Under the pieces are notes generated by a model. That model worked only from the letters and a program-made list of their open reading frames with translations. It did not search any database and was not told where the DNA came from. This document shows, in pieces, positions 1-8,774 of a DNA stretch of 28,261 bases. Positions within the stretch are counted from its first letter, which is position 1. Each line of letters opens with the position of its first letter. This DNA comes from CAZOEL01 sp964578835. GTDB lineage: Bacteria > Desulfobacterota > Syntrophobacteria > Syntrophobacterales > Syntrophobacteraceae. Location of the stretch: positions 1-28,261 of the forward strand of contig CAZOEL010000086.1 of NCBI GenBank assembly GCA_964578835.1, written 5' to 3'. Made by a program: the position numbers and the translations under genes.

Positions 1-62
1 AGACCTTCCTGAAAAGATCCAGTGGAAGGGGGTTTAGAAAATGTCCGGTAGCAAACCCGTCA

Positions 63-2339
63 TCAGGGATCCTGGTCAAAAAGGCAATAGCTTCCGCCGT
101 AGGGAAAGGAGAAGTTATAATATCTCAGAGCCCAATACTGTTTGCCTCTGAATGTGGTGGGAAATTGAGGGCGCCAATATACAACGCAGGGGGTTACCAG
201 TCCATAGGAGCTACAGGTGGCCTCATCGGCGTATTCATCCTTTTGACGTTTTATCGCGGGAAGCTGAAGTCTGGCGGTCTGGGGCCAATAGCCATGGCTA
301 CAACGATCTTCGGGAGAAAAGACAGTTGCATTGCATGAGGACATGCCGTAGCTTACGTAACCGATATTTCCGCCATTTGATCTTCCCTCTGCTATGACGA
401 ATACTCGATCGGATTGGCCCGGGTGTAGGGTTGCGACACTAAAATCGGCAGGCGGAGGATAGACCGTAGCCGTCTGATACGGAAAAAACCTTATGCTTAA
501 GCCCGTTAGATAATGAGGGAAGATATCCCACTCCCTGGGGTCCACAATCCCGTTGCCATTGGCGTCAGCCGCTTGGATAGCTTGTTGGCTTCCCGCTTGA
601 AGCCATCCCCCATTAATGCAGACGCGGTCCATGTTGTTCAAGAAGTCATAGGGAGTCGGCTCGCTAGCGTCCGTGAACCCAATAGCCACGGCATCCTGTT
701 CAAAATAGTCGCTTTTTCCGAGATCTCCCCTGTAGACGAGGTAGAAAGAGACATCCGTGGCGTACATGGGGATTTTGTTCGGAAAATCGAACGTAAGCTC
801 AGCAAGGGATGACCTGGGGATGTCTCTCCTGCTGCTTTTTTCGGAAGCCACAGCGTACTGGAATTCACCGCTCGGGACATCTCCGGTGACAAAAGGATCT
901 GACTGGGCAACTTTGTATTTCACCACAAGCTCGATCGATCCGTTATTCATCAATTCTTCATCGGAGGCGACATTCATAGCCGAGAGCTTGATCTGACTGA
1001 ATCCAGCCTCATTGAGAGGCTCATTGTTGTGCTCCTTGGGATCATAGAGCGCGTAGATCCCGTTTTGTGGGGGAGTAATATAAATAGTCCCGCGGAAGAA
1101 ATACTTCAACAGTGCTGCCGAGTAACCGACCGCCTTGGGGAGGAGTTTTGAGGCCTGCTCTTTCAGACACTCATCGTCAAAATCAAGGCTTCTATAGAAA
1201 ACCATTTCATTATTGACTGTAAAATATGTGCTTAAGTATGAAGGTTTTATAAAATGAGTGAGAACTTCTCCATCTCCGGTCTTTTTAATGTAAAAAGACG
1301 TATCGGGTACATTGTCCTCCCCGATTACGACCACTGGGAGTAAGTTGCGGTCCAGGTACTGTTGCACATTCGTGCTCGATTTACGGGGATATGGCTGATA
1401 GTAAATGTCGTTGGAAGGATTTCCGTCGGAGAGTACATCCTCGGCAAAAACCGTATTTCTGCTTGCAAAGTTGATGTTTGTGTACTCAGCCAGACCTATC
1501 CTCTGAGGCTCCAAAGAGATTTCGGGATTCACACCGGTGTAGTTGTTGGTATCCCAGAAGTTCGTGATGGTCTTGTCGGTCAAATCCCCGCCGGAACCAG
1601 TGGTGAGGGACGTGATTGACTCCGGATGCTCTTTGACATAATCTTCAAATCTTTCATGAACCGATTCTTTAATGGATCCAAAGTTTAGACCCTTCCACTC
1701 CACATGGGATTTGAAATCATTTCTCACGTGGGAAGGCACAGCCATATCCTGAATAAGGTGGAGTACTTGGCCCAATGCTCTAAAAGAGTTCGCGAGGGCT
1801 ATTTCCCTTGCGGACTCTGTGCCGGCGACTACCGTACCCGTCATATCGTTGCCCGTAAGATAGATATAGAGCTTTTCCCTCGCATCATCCCAGCGCCACC
1901 TGTTATAGCCCATTAATTTTTCACTATTCGGCGCAGGGCCCCAATAATCTGTGGCCCAGTGGATAGCCGATTCACAATCTTCGCTTGGATATCCTTGGTA
2001 ATCGCAAGCGGTTGCTATCGGGTGCAAGTCAGTCAGTCCTGCATCGAACCAAGGTAAATCGTTGCGGGGATTATGAAAGTGATTAGAGGCGCGGCAATCG
2101 GGCTTATCCTCCATATAGGCCCCATATTCCAGCCATGCCTTCAGCTCCTTTTCATTGGCGATATGCCCCAAGCCTCTCGGCAAATTCAAATAGTTATTAA
2201 GGAAATAGTTCAAGTTTTCCTCAATGCTGATGCAAACTTGTCTTGTTATATCCTGATGAGACTTTTTATTGTCGAATGCATGAAGATCTACAGCAATGGA
2301 GACAGAAAAAATTAGAACCAAACAGAATACTTTTCTCAT
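63..2339 (-). CDS. Secreted zinc-dependent phospholipase C / S1-P1 nuclease-like protein
   Basis: Predicted exported protein of 758 residues. The N-terminus (MRKVFCLVLIFSVSIAVDLHA) is a signal peptide, with maturation probably near residue 21. The first 250 residues resemble the zinc-dependent phospholipase C / S1-P1 nuclease fold. A zinc-ligand pattern H-x3-D-x5-H is visible as H194, D198 and H204, followed by H-x3-E at H228 and E232; H28 and the HFH at 87-89 are further candidate ligands. These spacings match the trinuclear zinc site of bacterial phospholipase C. The remaining ~500 residues are much longer than the classical enzyme and look beta-rich; I do not recognise a named domain, though residues ~594-605 (DANGNGIVDPRE) resemble an EF-hand/dockerin-type calcium loop. 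The start follows GGGAGAAG four bases upstream. The upstream gene ends only one base before this start, so the two are almost certainly cotranslated. The substrate is unknown: lipid or nucleic acid phosphodiester are both possible. Confidence 0.75.
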   Translation of the reverse strand: MRKVFCLVLIFSVSIAVDLHAFDNKKSHQDITRQVCISIEENLNYFLNNYLNLPRGLGHIANEKELKAWLEYGAYMEDKPDCRASNHFHNPRNDLPWFDAGLTDLHPIATACDYQGYPSEDCESAIHWATDYWGPAPNSEKLMGYNRWRWDDAREKLYIYLTGNDMTGTVVAGTESAREIALANSFRALGQVLHLIQDMAVPSHVRNDFKSHVEWKGLNFGSIKESVHERFEDYVKEHPESITSLTTGSGGDLTDKTITNFWDTNNYTGVNPEISLEPQRIGLAEYTNINFASRNTVFAEDVLSDGNPSNDIYYQPYPRKSSTNVQQYLDRNLLPVVVIGEDNVPDTSFYIKKTGDGEVLTHFIKPSYLSTYFTVNNEMVFYRSLDFDDECLKEQASKLLPKAVGYSAALLKYFFRGTIYITPPQNGIYALYDPKEHNNEPLNEAGFSQIKLSAMNVASDEELMNNGSIELVVKYKVAQSDPFVTGDVPSGEFQYAVASEKSSRRDIPRSSLAELTFDFPNKIPMYATDVSFYLVYRGDLGKSDYFEQDAVAIGFTDASEPTPYDFLNNMDRVCINGGWLQAGSQQAIQAADANGNGIVDPREWDIFPHYLTGLSIRFFPYQTATVYPPPADFSVATLHPGQSDRVFVIAEGRSNGGNIGYVSYGMSSCNATVFSPEDRCSHGYWPQTARLQLPAIKRQKDEYADEATCSSYGLVTPCVVYWRPQFPTTFRGKQYWALRYYNFSFPYGGSYCLFDQDP

Positions 2340-2340
2340 A

Positions 2341-2877
2341 TTACTTCTCCCTATATCTCCTCATTATTTCGCTCAATAATTTACTTTCGTGTTCAATAGC
2401 TTTGTCGAAAAGTCTGCTGAAAAAGTGAGGCGCAAAGACCGTAAAACGGGCATGATCCTCTCTCGAATACTGCTCTTTGAAGGGCTCGAGGCTGATTTTC
2501 ATGCCATCGCGCAGACGGAAGTCCTTTCTCTTTTCGTAAGAAGGAAAAATGTATTTGCTATGCCAGCAGACATATCCTTTCCTGTAGATCACCATCTCGA
2601 ATTTTTTGCCGAAAAGAGTAGAATACTTGGGAACCTCGAAGCTGCCTTGCACACCCGATATGGCTTCTTCGTTTTCCACGTCCTCGGTGCCTGCCAATCC
2701 TGGCGGCCCAGAGCCAATTTTATGCCACGAGATGGCCACTACCGCTCCTTCAATGGGCATTCCTGTCTCAGCGTCTATGATCTGACCTGCTACGGTCCAT
2801 CTGGCAAACTTGAGAGCGACCAAAAGCATCACCAAGCTCATCAGGACAAATGCAACATACCAACCCCTCAACCTCAT
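2341..2877 (-). CDS. Membrane-anchored protein with carboxypeptidase-regulatory-like domain
   Basis: Small protein of 178 residues with one N-terminal hydrophobic segment (residues ~7-25), which is either an uncleaved anchor or a signal peptide. Immediately after it, the motif GQIIDAETGMPIEGAVVAIS (about residues 31-50) is the hallmark opening of a carboxypeptidase regulatory-like (transthyretin/CNA-B type) beta-sandwich, a fold common in surface and periplasmic proteins and not enzymatic by itself. The C-terminal third is charged and helical. The start is preceded by GGGGAGAAG with a five-base spacer. It lies 30 bp after the giant repeat protein and one base before the phospholipase-like protein, so the three form an operon. 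A structural or adaptor role at the cell envelope is inferred; no specific function can be assigned. Confidence 0.65.
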   Translation of the reverse strand: MRLRGWYVAFVLMSLVMLLVALKFARWTVAGQIIDAETGMPIEGAVVAISWHKIGSGPPGLAGTEDVENEEAISGVQGSFEVPKYSTLFGKKFEMVIYRKGYVCWHSKYIFPSYEKRKDFRLRDGMKISLEPFKEQYSREDHARFTVFAPHFFSRLFDKAIEHESKLLSEIMRRYREK

Positions 2878-2907
2878 TTGTGCTTCTCCCCTATTATCTG
2901 CTCAGCC

Positions 2908-5900
2908 TCAGAAGCTTCCTATCCGCCATATGCCGAAAGGGTCACGGACAAAGTAAATGTAGTAGGTAATGTCATAAGCCTGCCCCTGCACTTGCTCCTC
3001 TCGCCTGATCCTGTATTTTGCAACACGGCCTTTGGCGTAGATTAATTGTATTTCCCGCATTTCGGCGCCAATGCCGGGCAGTAGGTCTGAGAGGGCGCTA
3101 AACGCCTCTGCATAGCGTTCCTGAGAGCCTTCAATGAAGTATCCCAATGCCCGTTCTCTTTCGCCATTGACTAAGGCGGCCTTCATTCCGTTCCATTTGG
3201 CTTTGAGGAGGTTATCTATTTGATCTCTGTCCAGGACAACGATTTCAATTTTGTCTATGTGCACATTGTTCAGGTTGTCGGCGGCCTCAACCGTGAAGAT
3301 GTAGATGCCCGCCATAGTCATGCTGACTTTATATTCTTCAGGAGTGCTAAGAAGGGATTCAACCGCTCCGGGACCAGTATAGCTCATGGTGGACTGCTCA
3401 AAGTGAAAAGAGCCGGATACCGACAGCGTGACTTCAAGGGGCGAGAGCCCCGACTCAACATTAGCCGTGATCTCAATGTGGTTGTCTTCCGGCTCTGCAT
3501 TCACCATCAACGATGCAGTAGCAGAATGTCCTGCCGCATCCGTAGCCGTGATGCTCAAGGTGTTCTCTCCTTCCACCAGAGGCGTGTGATTAGCGACGAA
3601 TTCATTGCCAAAGGTCTGCGCAACGACGTCGTTTACAGTGACTCCAGTCTCCAAGTTTCTGAGATTCGTGATGCAACCCTTCACTATTACCGCTGAGCCT
3701 GCGATCGTTTCTCCATTCAAAGGTGAGGCGATGCTGATGGAAATGACGCTTTTTACATTGATGATCACTGACGCCGTACTGGTGGCTCCGCTTGAGTCCT
3801 GAATCGTATAGGTGAAAGCATCTTCTCCCGAAAAGCCGGAGATGGATGCGTACCGGAGAGTCCCGTTTCCGATATCGGCTACGGCGCCATGTCCCGGTTG
3901 CGTGAAGCCTGCAAGCTGTAGCGCATCGTCATCCACGTCACTGTCATTGGCCAATACATCTATCGAAATCGATTCCCCCTGCAGCGCTTCCCCCACATCA
4001 TCTTCCGCAACGGGAGGATCGTTTACAGGCAAGACGGTCATGCTCACCATAGCCGTTGCGCTTCCGCCGCGGCTATCGATGACGGAATAGGCAAAACTGT
4101 CCGTCCCATGGAAATTGGAGGAGGGACTATAGGTAAGGGTCTTGTCCTGGTTGATCGAAACCGAGCCGTGAAGCCCTTGGCCTGCGTTGCTTATGACAAG
4201 AGGATATCCATCAGGGGCCGAGTCATTGGCAAGTACATTCAGGGTGACGGGCGTATCTTCATCGGTCGTTGCTGAATCGTCTTTCGCAATAGGAGAATCG
4301 TTGATCACGGTCACAGTGGCCGTTGCCGTAACCGTCCCTCCGATGCCTGTGGCCGTGATGACATAGCTGGTCGTCTGAGCCGGAGAAACCGGAGTCGAAC
4401 CGGAGAGAGGAACGGCGCCGGGTTCCGGGGCGATGCTGCAGGTTTCGGCATTTGTTGAATTCCAGGTGAGTGTGGCCGATTCGCCAGGGGCGATTGCAGA
4501 CGGAGTTGCCTCCAGGCTCGCTGTCGGAGTTGGATAGACCAGTTCCACATGAATGGCGTGGGAAGCGTTTTGGCCGTAGAGATCCAGAGCGTTAACCGTA
4601 ATGGAGTTTAGACCCCCGGTGAGGTTGACATCGGCTTGAAAAGCGCCCTCGGTAAGAGAGACGGCCACATTGTTTACAGTTACCGTAGCGGAGGGGTCGC
4701 TCACCGTTCCGGCGACGGTAATCGGAGTCGAGCTCACGATGGCGCCGTCCGCGGGAGAGGTGATCTGAACCATCAGCTGAGGAGGGGGCGCAAATTCAAT
4801 GTTGATCGTCCTCTTAGAGACATTTCTGTTGGTAGTTTCGGCTAGAATCTCGAAGGTGTTGAGCCCCGATTTGAGGCAGACCTGGCGGGAGAAGCTTCCA
4901 TCCGGCAACGGCGTCACCGGAGACCCGGCGACGAGAAGCCTCGAGACAGTTCCCGTAATCGATCCGCTAATAGTCTGACAGGATTCGTACAATGCGGTTC
5001 CGTAGTCTTGATGGCTGTTTACCGTGATTTTGGGGAGGGCAAGATATGCGGCAAGCGAATGGCCATGGACATAGCCCGAAGCGTTGTTGGAAACGAGGAT
5101 CTCCTTGGATCCGTCTCCGTTGATGTCTCCCACGCCGATCAAGGTCCTCTGAGCGCTCTCTCCATAGCCTGAGGTCAAGATATCCGGAACGTTGTCTGCA
5201 AGGCTGCTTCCGAAATGAACGAGGAGGAATCCGAGCATCAGATCGTTGAAACCGTCTTTGTCCAAGTCCCCCAGCGGAGTGACGACTCCCCCTGAGACGG
5301 GAAAAGAAACGTCGGGCTGAGAGGAAAGAGTGTGGCCGCCGTAATAGATGTCGGCGCCGGAGGAGCACCCAACGGCGATGTCGGAGTAGGCGTCTCCGTT
5401 TATATTCAAGCCCGCTACAAGAGGGCTGCAGCCGTCTCGCCCCGCAAAGAGGACATTCGAGAGCGTGAAGGATGCGCCTCCATACAGCAATCGAACTTCG
5501 CCGCCTGCGCTTGCCGAGTAGTTCTCGCCCCCAATCACTACATCGTTGTGTCCATCTCCATTCACATCGCCAGCAGCGGCCAACGATTGTCCCATACGCT
5601 TCATGGCCGTTGGAAAGACCACTTCAGATGTTCTTCCGGCAATCGTGGCGCCGCCTCGGAGCAGGAGAACTCGCCCGCTTCGCTCCACTCCTCCAAAGGG
5701 AGCGCCGATCGCTACATCCGGGTACCTATCGCCATTTATATCACCTACCCCGGCGATGGATGTTCCCAGGCGCTCAGCCAGAGAATAGGGCGCGCCCGCT
5801 CTGTCATGGGCGGCTGATCCCCTTAAAATGAGAGCGGGCGTTGATCGGAACCGGCGCGCACCGCGGTAGATGTAAACCTTTCCCGCTTCATTCACGATAT

Positions 5901-6588
5901 TCGGCTTCGCGCCCGTATCGGCGGATGGGGCGCCAATGATCAGATCCTCATAACCGTCCTTATCGAGGTCGGCTACGGCAAGGCTGTGGCCGAAATCATC
6001 TCCGGCGGCTTCGCCGGATAAGGTGATGCTTGGAAGAATACTTAATTTGCATCCAAGGTATATCTTCACCTTGTTGAGCTTGGGAATTCCGAGGATGAGG
6101 TCCGCTTTGCCGTCCTTATTGAGATCTCCGACTGCCGCGGTTGTGGGCATTGCTTGAAAAGGCGTCGGTTTCTTCTTGCTGTTCACATCCGTGTAGGTCT
6201 TGATCGTTGTTCTGAAATAGCTCTCGCCGCTTTCAGCGTACGAGTCGCTCAGGGCGCCGGAGGCGTAGACGGTCTTTACGCCATAAAAATATGTGGCGCC
6301 ATGGACTACCCTGCTGTCTCTATAAGAATTCGCGTTGGTGAAAAAGACATTTGCCTCATTGAAGGATCTGCCCGCTTTGCGCTTATAGACCTTGTAGCCC
6401 GCTGCCTGGTCGTCAGGTGAGAGCGCAGCCGCCGAGTCCCAGTGGATGTCTATGTAGCCCTCGCCTGCTATGGATCTTACATTTTCTGGTGATGGAACGA
6501 CTTTGGCGGCTGCATCCTCCGAACGGGGAAGGAACAAAACAAGGAGAATAAAACAGACCCTGGTGAATTGCTTGATTTGCTTTCTCAT
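2908..6588 (-). CDS. Giant secreted FG-GAP / Ig-like / cadherin-like repeat protein with NTF2-like C-terminus
   Basis: Large exported protein, 1226 residues from the chosen start. The open frame extends to 6897, but the ATG at 6588 (MRKQIK) begins a signal peptide and sits seven bases after AGGGGG; an ATG two codons earlier (6594) is the alternative. Domains in order: an FN3-like domain (~30-115); seven FG-GAP/integrin-alpha-type repeats (~150-500) with calcium loops such as GDLNKDGKADLI, GDINGDRYPDVAIG and GDVNGDGHNDVVIG, predicting a seven-bladed propeller; several Ig-like domains; two cadherin-like/VCBS-type domains (~765-945) opening with DEDTPVTLNVLANDS and ISIDVLANDSDVDDD; another Ig-like domain; a PKD-like domain; and a C-terminal NTF2/SnoaL-like domain (~1125-1226) ending WRIGSF. 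The calcium-binding repeats suggest adhesion, matrix or polysaccharide binding outside the cell. No sortase motif or clear outer-membrane anchor is visible. It is the first gene of a three-gene operon. Confidence 0.8.
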   Translation of the reverse strand: MRKQIKQFTRVCFILLVLFLPRSEDAAAKVVPSPENVRSIAGEGYIDIHWDSAAALSPDDQAAGYKVYKRKAGRSFNEANVFFTNANSYRDSRVVHGATYFYGVKTVYASGALSDSYAESGESYFRTTIKTYTDVNSKKKPTPFQAMPTTAAVGDLNKDGKADLILGIPKLNKVKIYLGCKLSILPSITLSGEAAGDDFGHSLAVADLDKDGYEDLIIGAPSADTGAKPNIVNEAGKVYIYRGARRFRSTPALILRGSAAHDRAGAPYSLAERLGTSIAGVGDINGDRYPDVAIGAPFGGVERSGRVLLLRGGATIAGRTSEVVFPTAMKRMGQSLAAAGDVNGDGHNDVVIGGENYSASAGGEVRLLYGGASFTLSNVLFAGRDGCSPLVAGLNINGDAYSDIAVGCSSGADIYYGGHTLSSQPDVSFPVSGGVVTPLGDLDKDGFNDLMLGFLLVHFGSSLADNVPDILTSGYGESAQRTLIGVGDINGDGSKEILVSNNASGYVHGHSLAAYLALPKITVNSHQDYGTALYESCQTISGSITGTVSRLLVAGSPVTPLPDGSFSRQVCLKSGLNTFEILAETTNRNVSKRTINIEFAPPPQLMVQITSPADGAIVSSTPITVAGTVSDPSATVTVNNVAVSLTEGAFQADVNLTGGLNSITVNALDLYGQNASHAIHVELVYPTPTASLEATPSAIAPGESATLTWNSTNAETCSIAPEPGAVPLSGSTPVSPAQTTSYVITATGIGGTVTATATVTVINDSPIAKDDSATTDEDTPVTLNVLANDSAPDGYPLVISNAGQGLHGSVSINQDKTLTYSPSSNFHGTDSFAYSVIDSRGGSATAMVSMTVLPVNDPPVAEDDVGEALQGESISIDVLANDSDVDDDALQLAGFTQPGHGAVADIGNGTLRYASISGFSGEDAFTYTIQDSSGATSTASVIINVKSVISISIASPLNGETIAGSAVIVKGCITNLRNLETGVTVNDVVAQTFGNEFVANHTPLVEGENTLSITATDAAGHSATASLMVNAEPEDNHIEITANVESGLSPLEVTLSVSGSFHFEQSTMSYTGPGAVESLLSTPEEYKVSMTMAGIYIFTVEAADNLNNVHIDKIEIVVLDRDQIDNLLKAKWNGMKAALVNGERERALGYFIEGSQERYAEAFSALSDLLPGIGAEMREIQLIYAKGRVAKYRIRREEQVQGQAYDITYYIYFVRDPFGIWRIGSF

Positions 6589-7201
6589 GTCCATGCCCCC
6601 TTGATGAAATGGTTTTTCCGAACGGCCACTCATCCGGCATCGTCCAGGCTCGGGAACTCTAAGGGCGCTTGGGAGACACAGCTTGGAATTCAAAGCGGAT
6701 CGATGAAAGATGAATGCGTCAATGATGATAGTGGAATTGATATGTTTATTGTAAGCTATGCTACAATCTTGGATGAAATGCCGCAAGTGGAAAACTTCAA
6801 GCCCGATGAAAAAGCCGAGAGAATAGGGAGCTTCCGTAACATTTGGGCATTCTGGGAATGCAAAGTAGGGGGTCTTGACGCCGCGCAAGCCTTGCATAGA
6901 CTCGCCGGACGCTCTGCATCATGTTATTTTCCGAGGAATAGAGCGGCGCTCGATATTTGGCGGAAGATTGTACAGGTCAGCCCAATTCTGAAAGAGGGTA
7001 TGAAGTTGCTTCGTACGGCTCCGCCCAAATCTATCGAAGTGCGGGAGCGTCTCTCATGCGACTGTCTGGTGGGTATTGATCCTACACTGCTGTATCAGGT
7101 CCTCATGAATCTGTGCGCCAATGCCTATCACGAGCGAGTGTGCTCACAGACAAAGAGCCGTTCGTCCCGATTCATCAGCATGGCCGGATTTAGAATTGCA
7201 C
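6589..7201. other. Gene-poor interval containing a kinase relic and an upstream dyad
   Basis: This interval lies between the start of the giant repeat gene and the stop of the DAHP synthase fusion. Apart from a histidine-kinase relic (6955-7140, listed separately) I see no intact gene. An imperfect dyad, ATTGTA-N8-TACAAT, lies at 6748-6767, about 160 bp upstream of the giant repeat gene, and could be an operator for that minus-strand operon. The long plus-strand open frame across the interval (6568-7407) has no ribosome binding site and runs antisense into the DAHP synthase gene, so I do not call it as a protein. Confidence 0.5.
6955..7140 (+). pseudogene. Relic of a sensor histidine kinase (ATPase N-box region)
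   Basis: The plus-strand translation holds a strikingly kinase-like stretch: VQVSPILKEGMKLLRTAPPK, then RERLSCDCL, then the N-box QVLMNLCANAYHER. These match the linker and start of the HATPase_c domain of hybrid sensor kinases common in deltaproteobacteria, where the pattern is a LLR-x3-P segment, an ADPT-like segment (here GIDPT) and a QVLMNLCxNAYHAM N-box. Nothing upstream resembles a PAS, HisKA or membrane segment, and nothing downstream resembles the G1/G2 boxes; the frame then runs antisense into the DAHP synthase gene. It is therefore best read as an internal fragment of a deleted kinase gene. The extent is approximate and recognition rests on motif memory, not on an alignment. Confidence 0.7.
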
Positions 7202-8272
7202 CTATTCCTGAGCCCGGATGGATTCTTCATGAATGTATTGATATATTTTCAAGATCAAATCTTCCGGAAGATTATTGGCTATGCCCGCTTTGGTTCTCGT
7301 CTCCACGATCTCTCTCCAGCGGTCGGGCTGGAAGAGGGCGATGTCGTTGCGTTTTTTGTATTCGCCGAGCTGTTTCGATATTTCCATGCGTTTGCCGAGC
7401 AGATTGATGATCTGCTGGTCTATGTCATCAATTTCTTTTCTTAGATAGCTTATTTGAATCCTGAGCTCCTCACTGTCGGTCGAGGCGGTTTTGGGCTTGA
7501 GCCGGCTTATGAGGTCGCCAAGCTCATCTGGCGTGATCTGTTGCTTTGCATCGCTCAAGGCAGATTTCGGATCGATGTGAGCTTCGATCATCAAGCCGTC
7601 GTAGAGCAGATCCATCGCCTTTTGGGCTACGGATAGCAGGAGCTCCTTCTTGCCGCATATGTGGCTTGGATCGCAGATGATGGGTAGGCCCGGGACCCTT
7701 CTCTTGAGCTCTATCGCTATTCTCCAGAGCGGGGTGTTGCGGTATGCGTCTTCTCTGAAAGTGCAAAAGCCTCTGTGAATTGCGGCGAGGCTCCTGAGCC
7801 CTGCGCGGTGCAAGCGTTCGATCGCCCCTATCCAGAGCTCTACATCCGGGCTGATGGGGTTTTTCACCAAAACCGGAATCTTCACTCCCTTCAAGGCTTC
7901 AGCGATTGCCTGCACGGAGAAAGGATTTGCGCTCGTTCTTGCTCCAATCCACAAAATATCGATTCCATGCTTCAAACACTCCTCAACGTGCCCGGGATTG
8001 GCGACCTCGACAGCTACGGGAATGCCGACTGTGCCGCCTGCTTCCTTGAGCCATCGGAGGCCCTTGACGCCTACGCCTTCGAAGGAGCCAGGGCGCGTGC
8101 GCGGCTTCCAGATCCCGGCGCGTATGGCGTTCACGCTGTATTTGGCCAGTCCTTGAGCTGTTCGCATCAACTGCTCTTCGGATTCAGCGCTGCATGGGCC
8201 GGCAATCAGGAAGGTTCCCGTTATGGGCGTCGCCCAGTCAGAAAGTTTTTCTATATTGAGATCTATTTTCAT
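7202..8272 (-). CDS. Bifunctional 3-deoxy-7-phosphoheptulonate synthase / chorismate mutase
   Basis: Fusion enzyme of 356 residues for aromatic amino acid synthesis. The N-terminal part (~1-260) is a KDO8P/DAH7P synthase-type TIM barrel that would condense phosphoenolpyruvate with erythrose 4-phosphate. Visible motifs are AGPCSAES (24-31), KPRTRPGSFEG (56-66), VKNP, and ICDPSH with the metal-binding His, all typical of the type I-beta family. The C-terminal ~90 residues (from ~268) form an AroQ-class chorismate mutase helix bundle, with LRKEIDDIDQQIINLLGKR and a downstream RWREIVETR. This order, synthase first and mutase last, is the one described in Bacteroidetes such as Porphyromonas. The ATG at 8272 was chosen because it follows CGGAG and precedes the family start; the open frame continues upstream to 8383 without a better site. 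No shikimate gene is adjacent, and no attenuator was recognised upstream. The mutase domain probably serves allosteric control as well as catalysis, by analogy. Confidence 0.88.
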   Translation of the reverse strand: MKIDLNIEKLSDWATPITGTFLIAGPCSAESEEQLMRTAQGLAKYSVNAIRAGIWKPRTRPGSFEGVGVKGLRWLKEAGGTVGIPVAVEVANPGHVEECLKHGIDILWIGARTSANPFSVQAIAEALKGVKIPVLVKNPISPDVELWIGAIERLHRAGLRSLAAIHRGFCTFREDAYRNTPLWRIAIELKRRVPGLPIICDPSHICGKKELLLSVAQKAMDLLYDGLMIEAHIDPKSALSDAKQQITPDELGDLISRLKPKTASTDSEELRIQISYLRKEIDDIDQQIINLLGKRMEISKQLGEYKKRNDIALFQPDRWREIVETRTKAGIANNLPEDLILKIYQYIHEESIRAQE

Positions 8273-8774
8273 ATGGCTCCGAGGATGACCGCTCAAAAAT
8301 AGTAAAGTCATCTTTCGATATCTTATTTCCGGCTCAAAACGGGATGAGGCAATCGCTAGAGCAAAAAGAGCCGGGGCCTCCAACCGCCAGCAAAATAGCC
8401 GAGATCAGCCTTCTTTACAAGAAAGAGGGGCTGTTCTGTGCGCTGGTTCAGTCTCCCTGGCATGATTAACCCGTGAACCGCTTTCATTCGTCCATCCAGA
8501 TGTTGAATGAGAAAAGAGTTCATGATAATGATCGATTCCTCATCTGCGCTACGATGATATGGTAAAAAACATGAACGAGAATGACGTGGAGGGGTTCCCT
8601 TGATCCTTCAAGCGGATCTGTTTTTTCATCCTTTGACCTCACATAACGGTTTTTTTTAGCTTTGCGATGGATCTATCGAGGCGAGGCCTTGTGGGGCCAA
8701 GCTTAATGGATATGCAGTCAGGGGGAGCATCGTTGGCGAGATCAATCATCAATTATACAAAGAGGAGAAGTCGT
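8273..8774. other. Divergent intergenic region, no gene recognised
   Basis: About 500 bp between the divergent starts of the DAHP synthase fusion and the exported protein at 8775. No convincing open frame, RNA gene or repeat was seen. It must hold promoters for both flanking genes, but no clear -35/-10 pair was found. A weak five-base hairpin followed by six T (8602-8626) could be a fortuitous terminator. Confidence 0.4.

Noticed and set aside
2389..3045. A 218-codon plus-strand frame
   Set aside because: Shadow of the minus-strand operon; overlaps three genes with good starts.
6568..7407. A 279-codon plus-strand frame as an intact gene
   Set aside because: No ribosome binding site, overlaps the 5' end of the giant repeat gene and the 3' end of the DAHP synthase gene antisense, and only its middle has protein-like similarity (kinase relic).
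8602..8626. Hairpin followed by six T as a terminator
   Set aside because: Stem of only five base pairs and no gene ending nearby on that strand.
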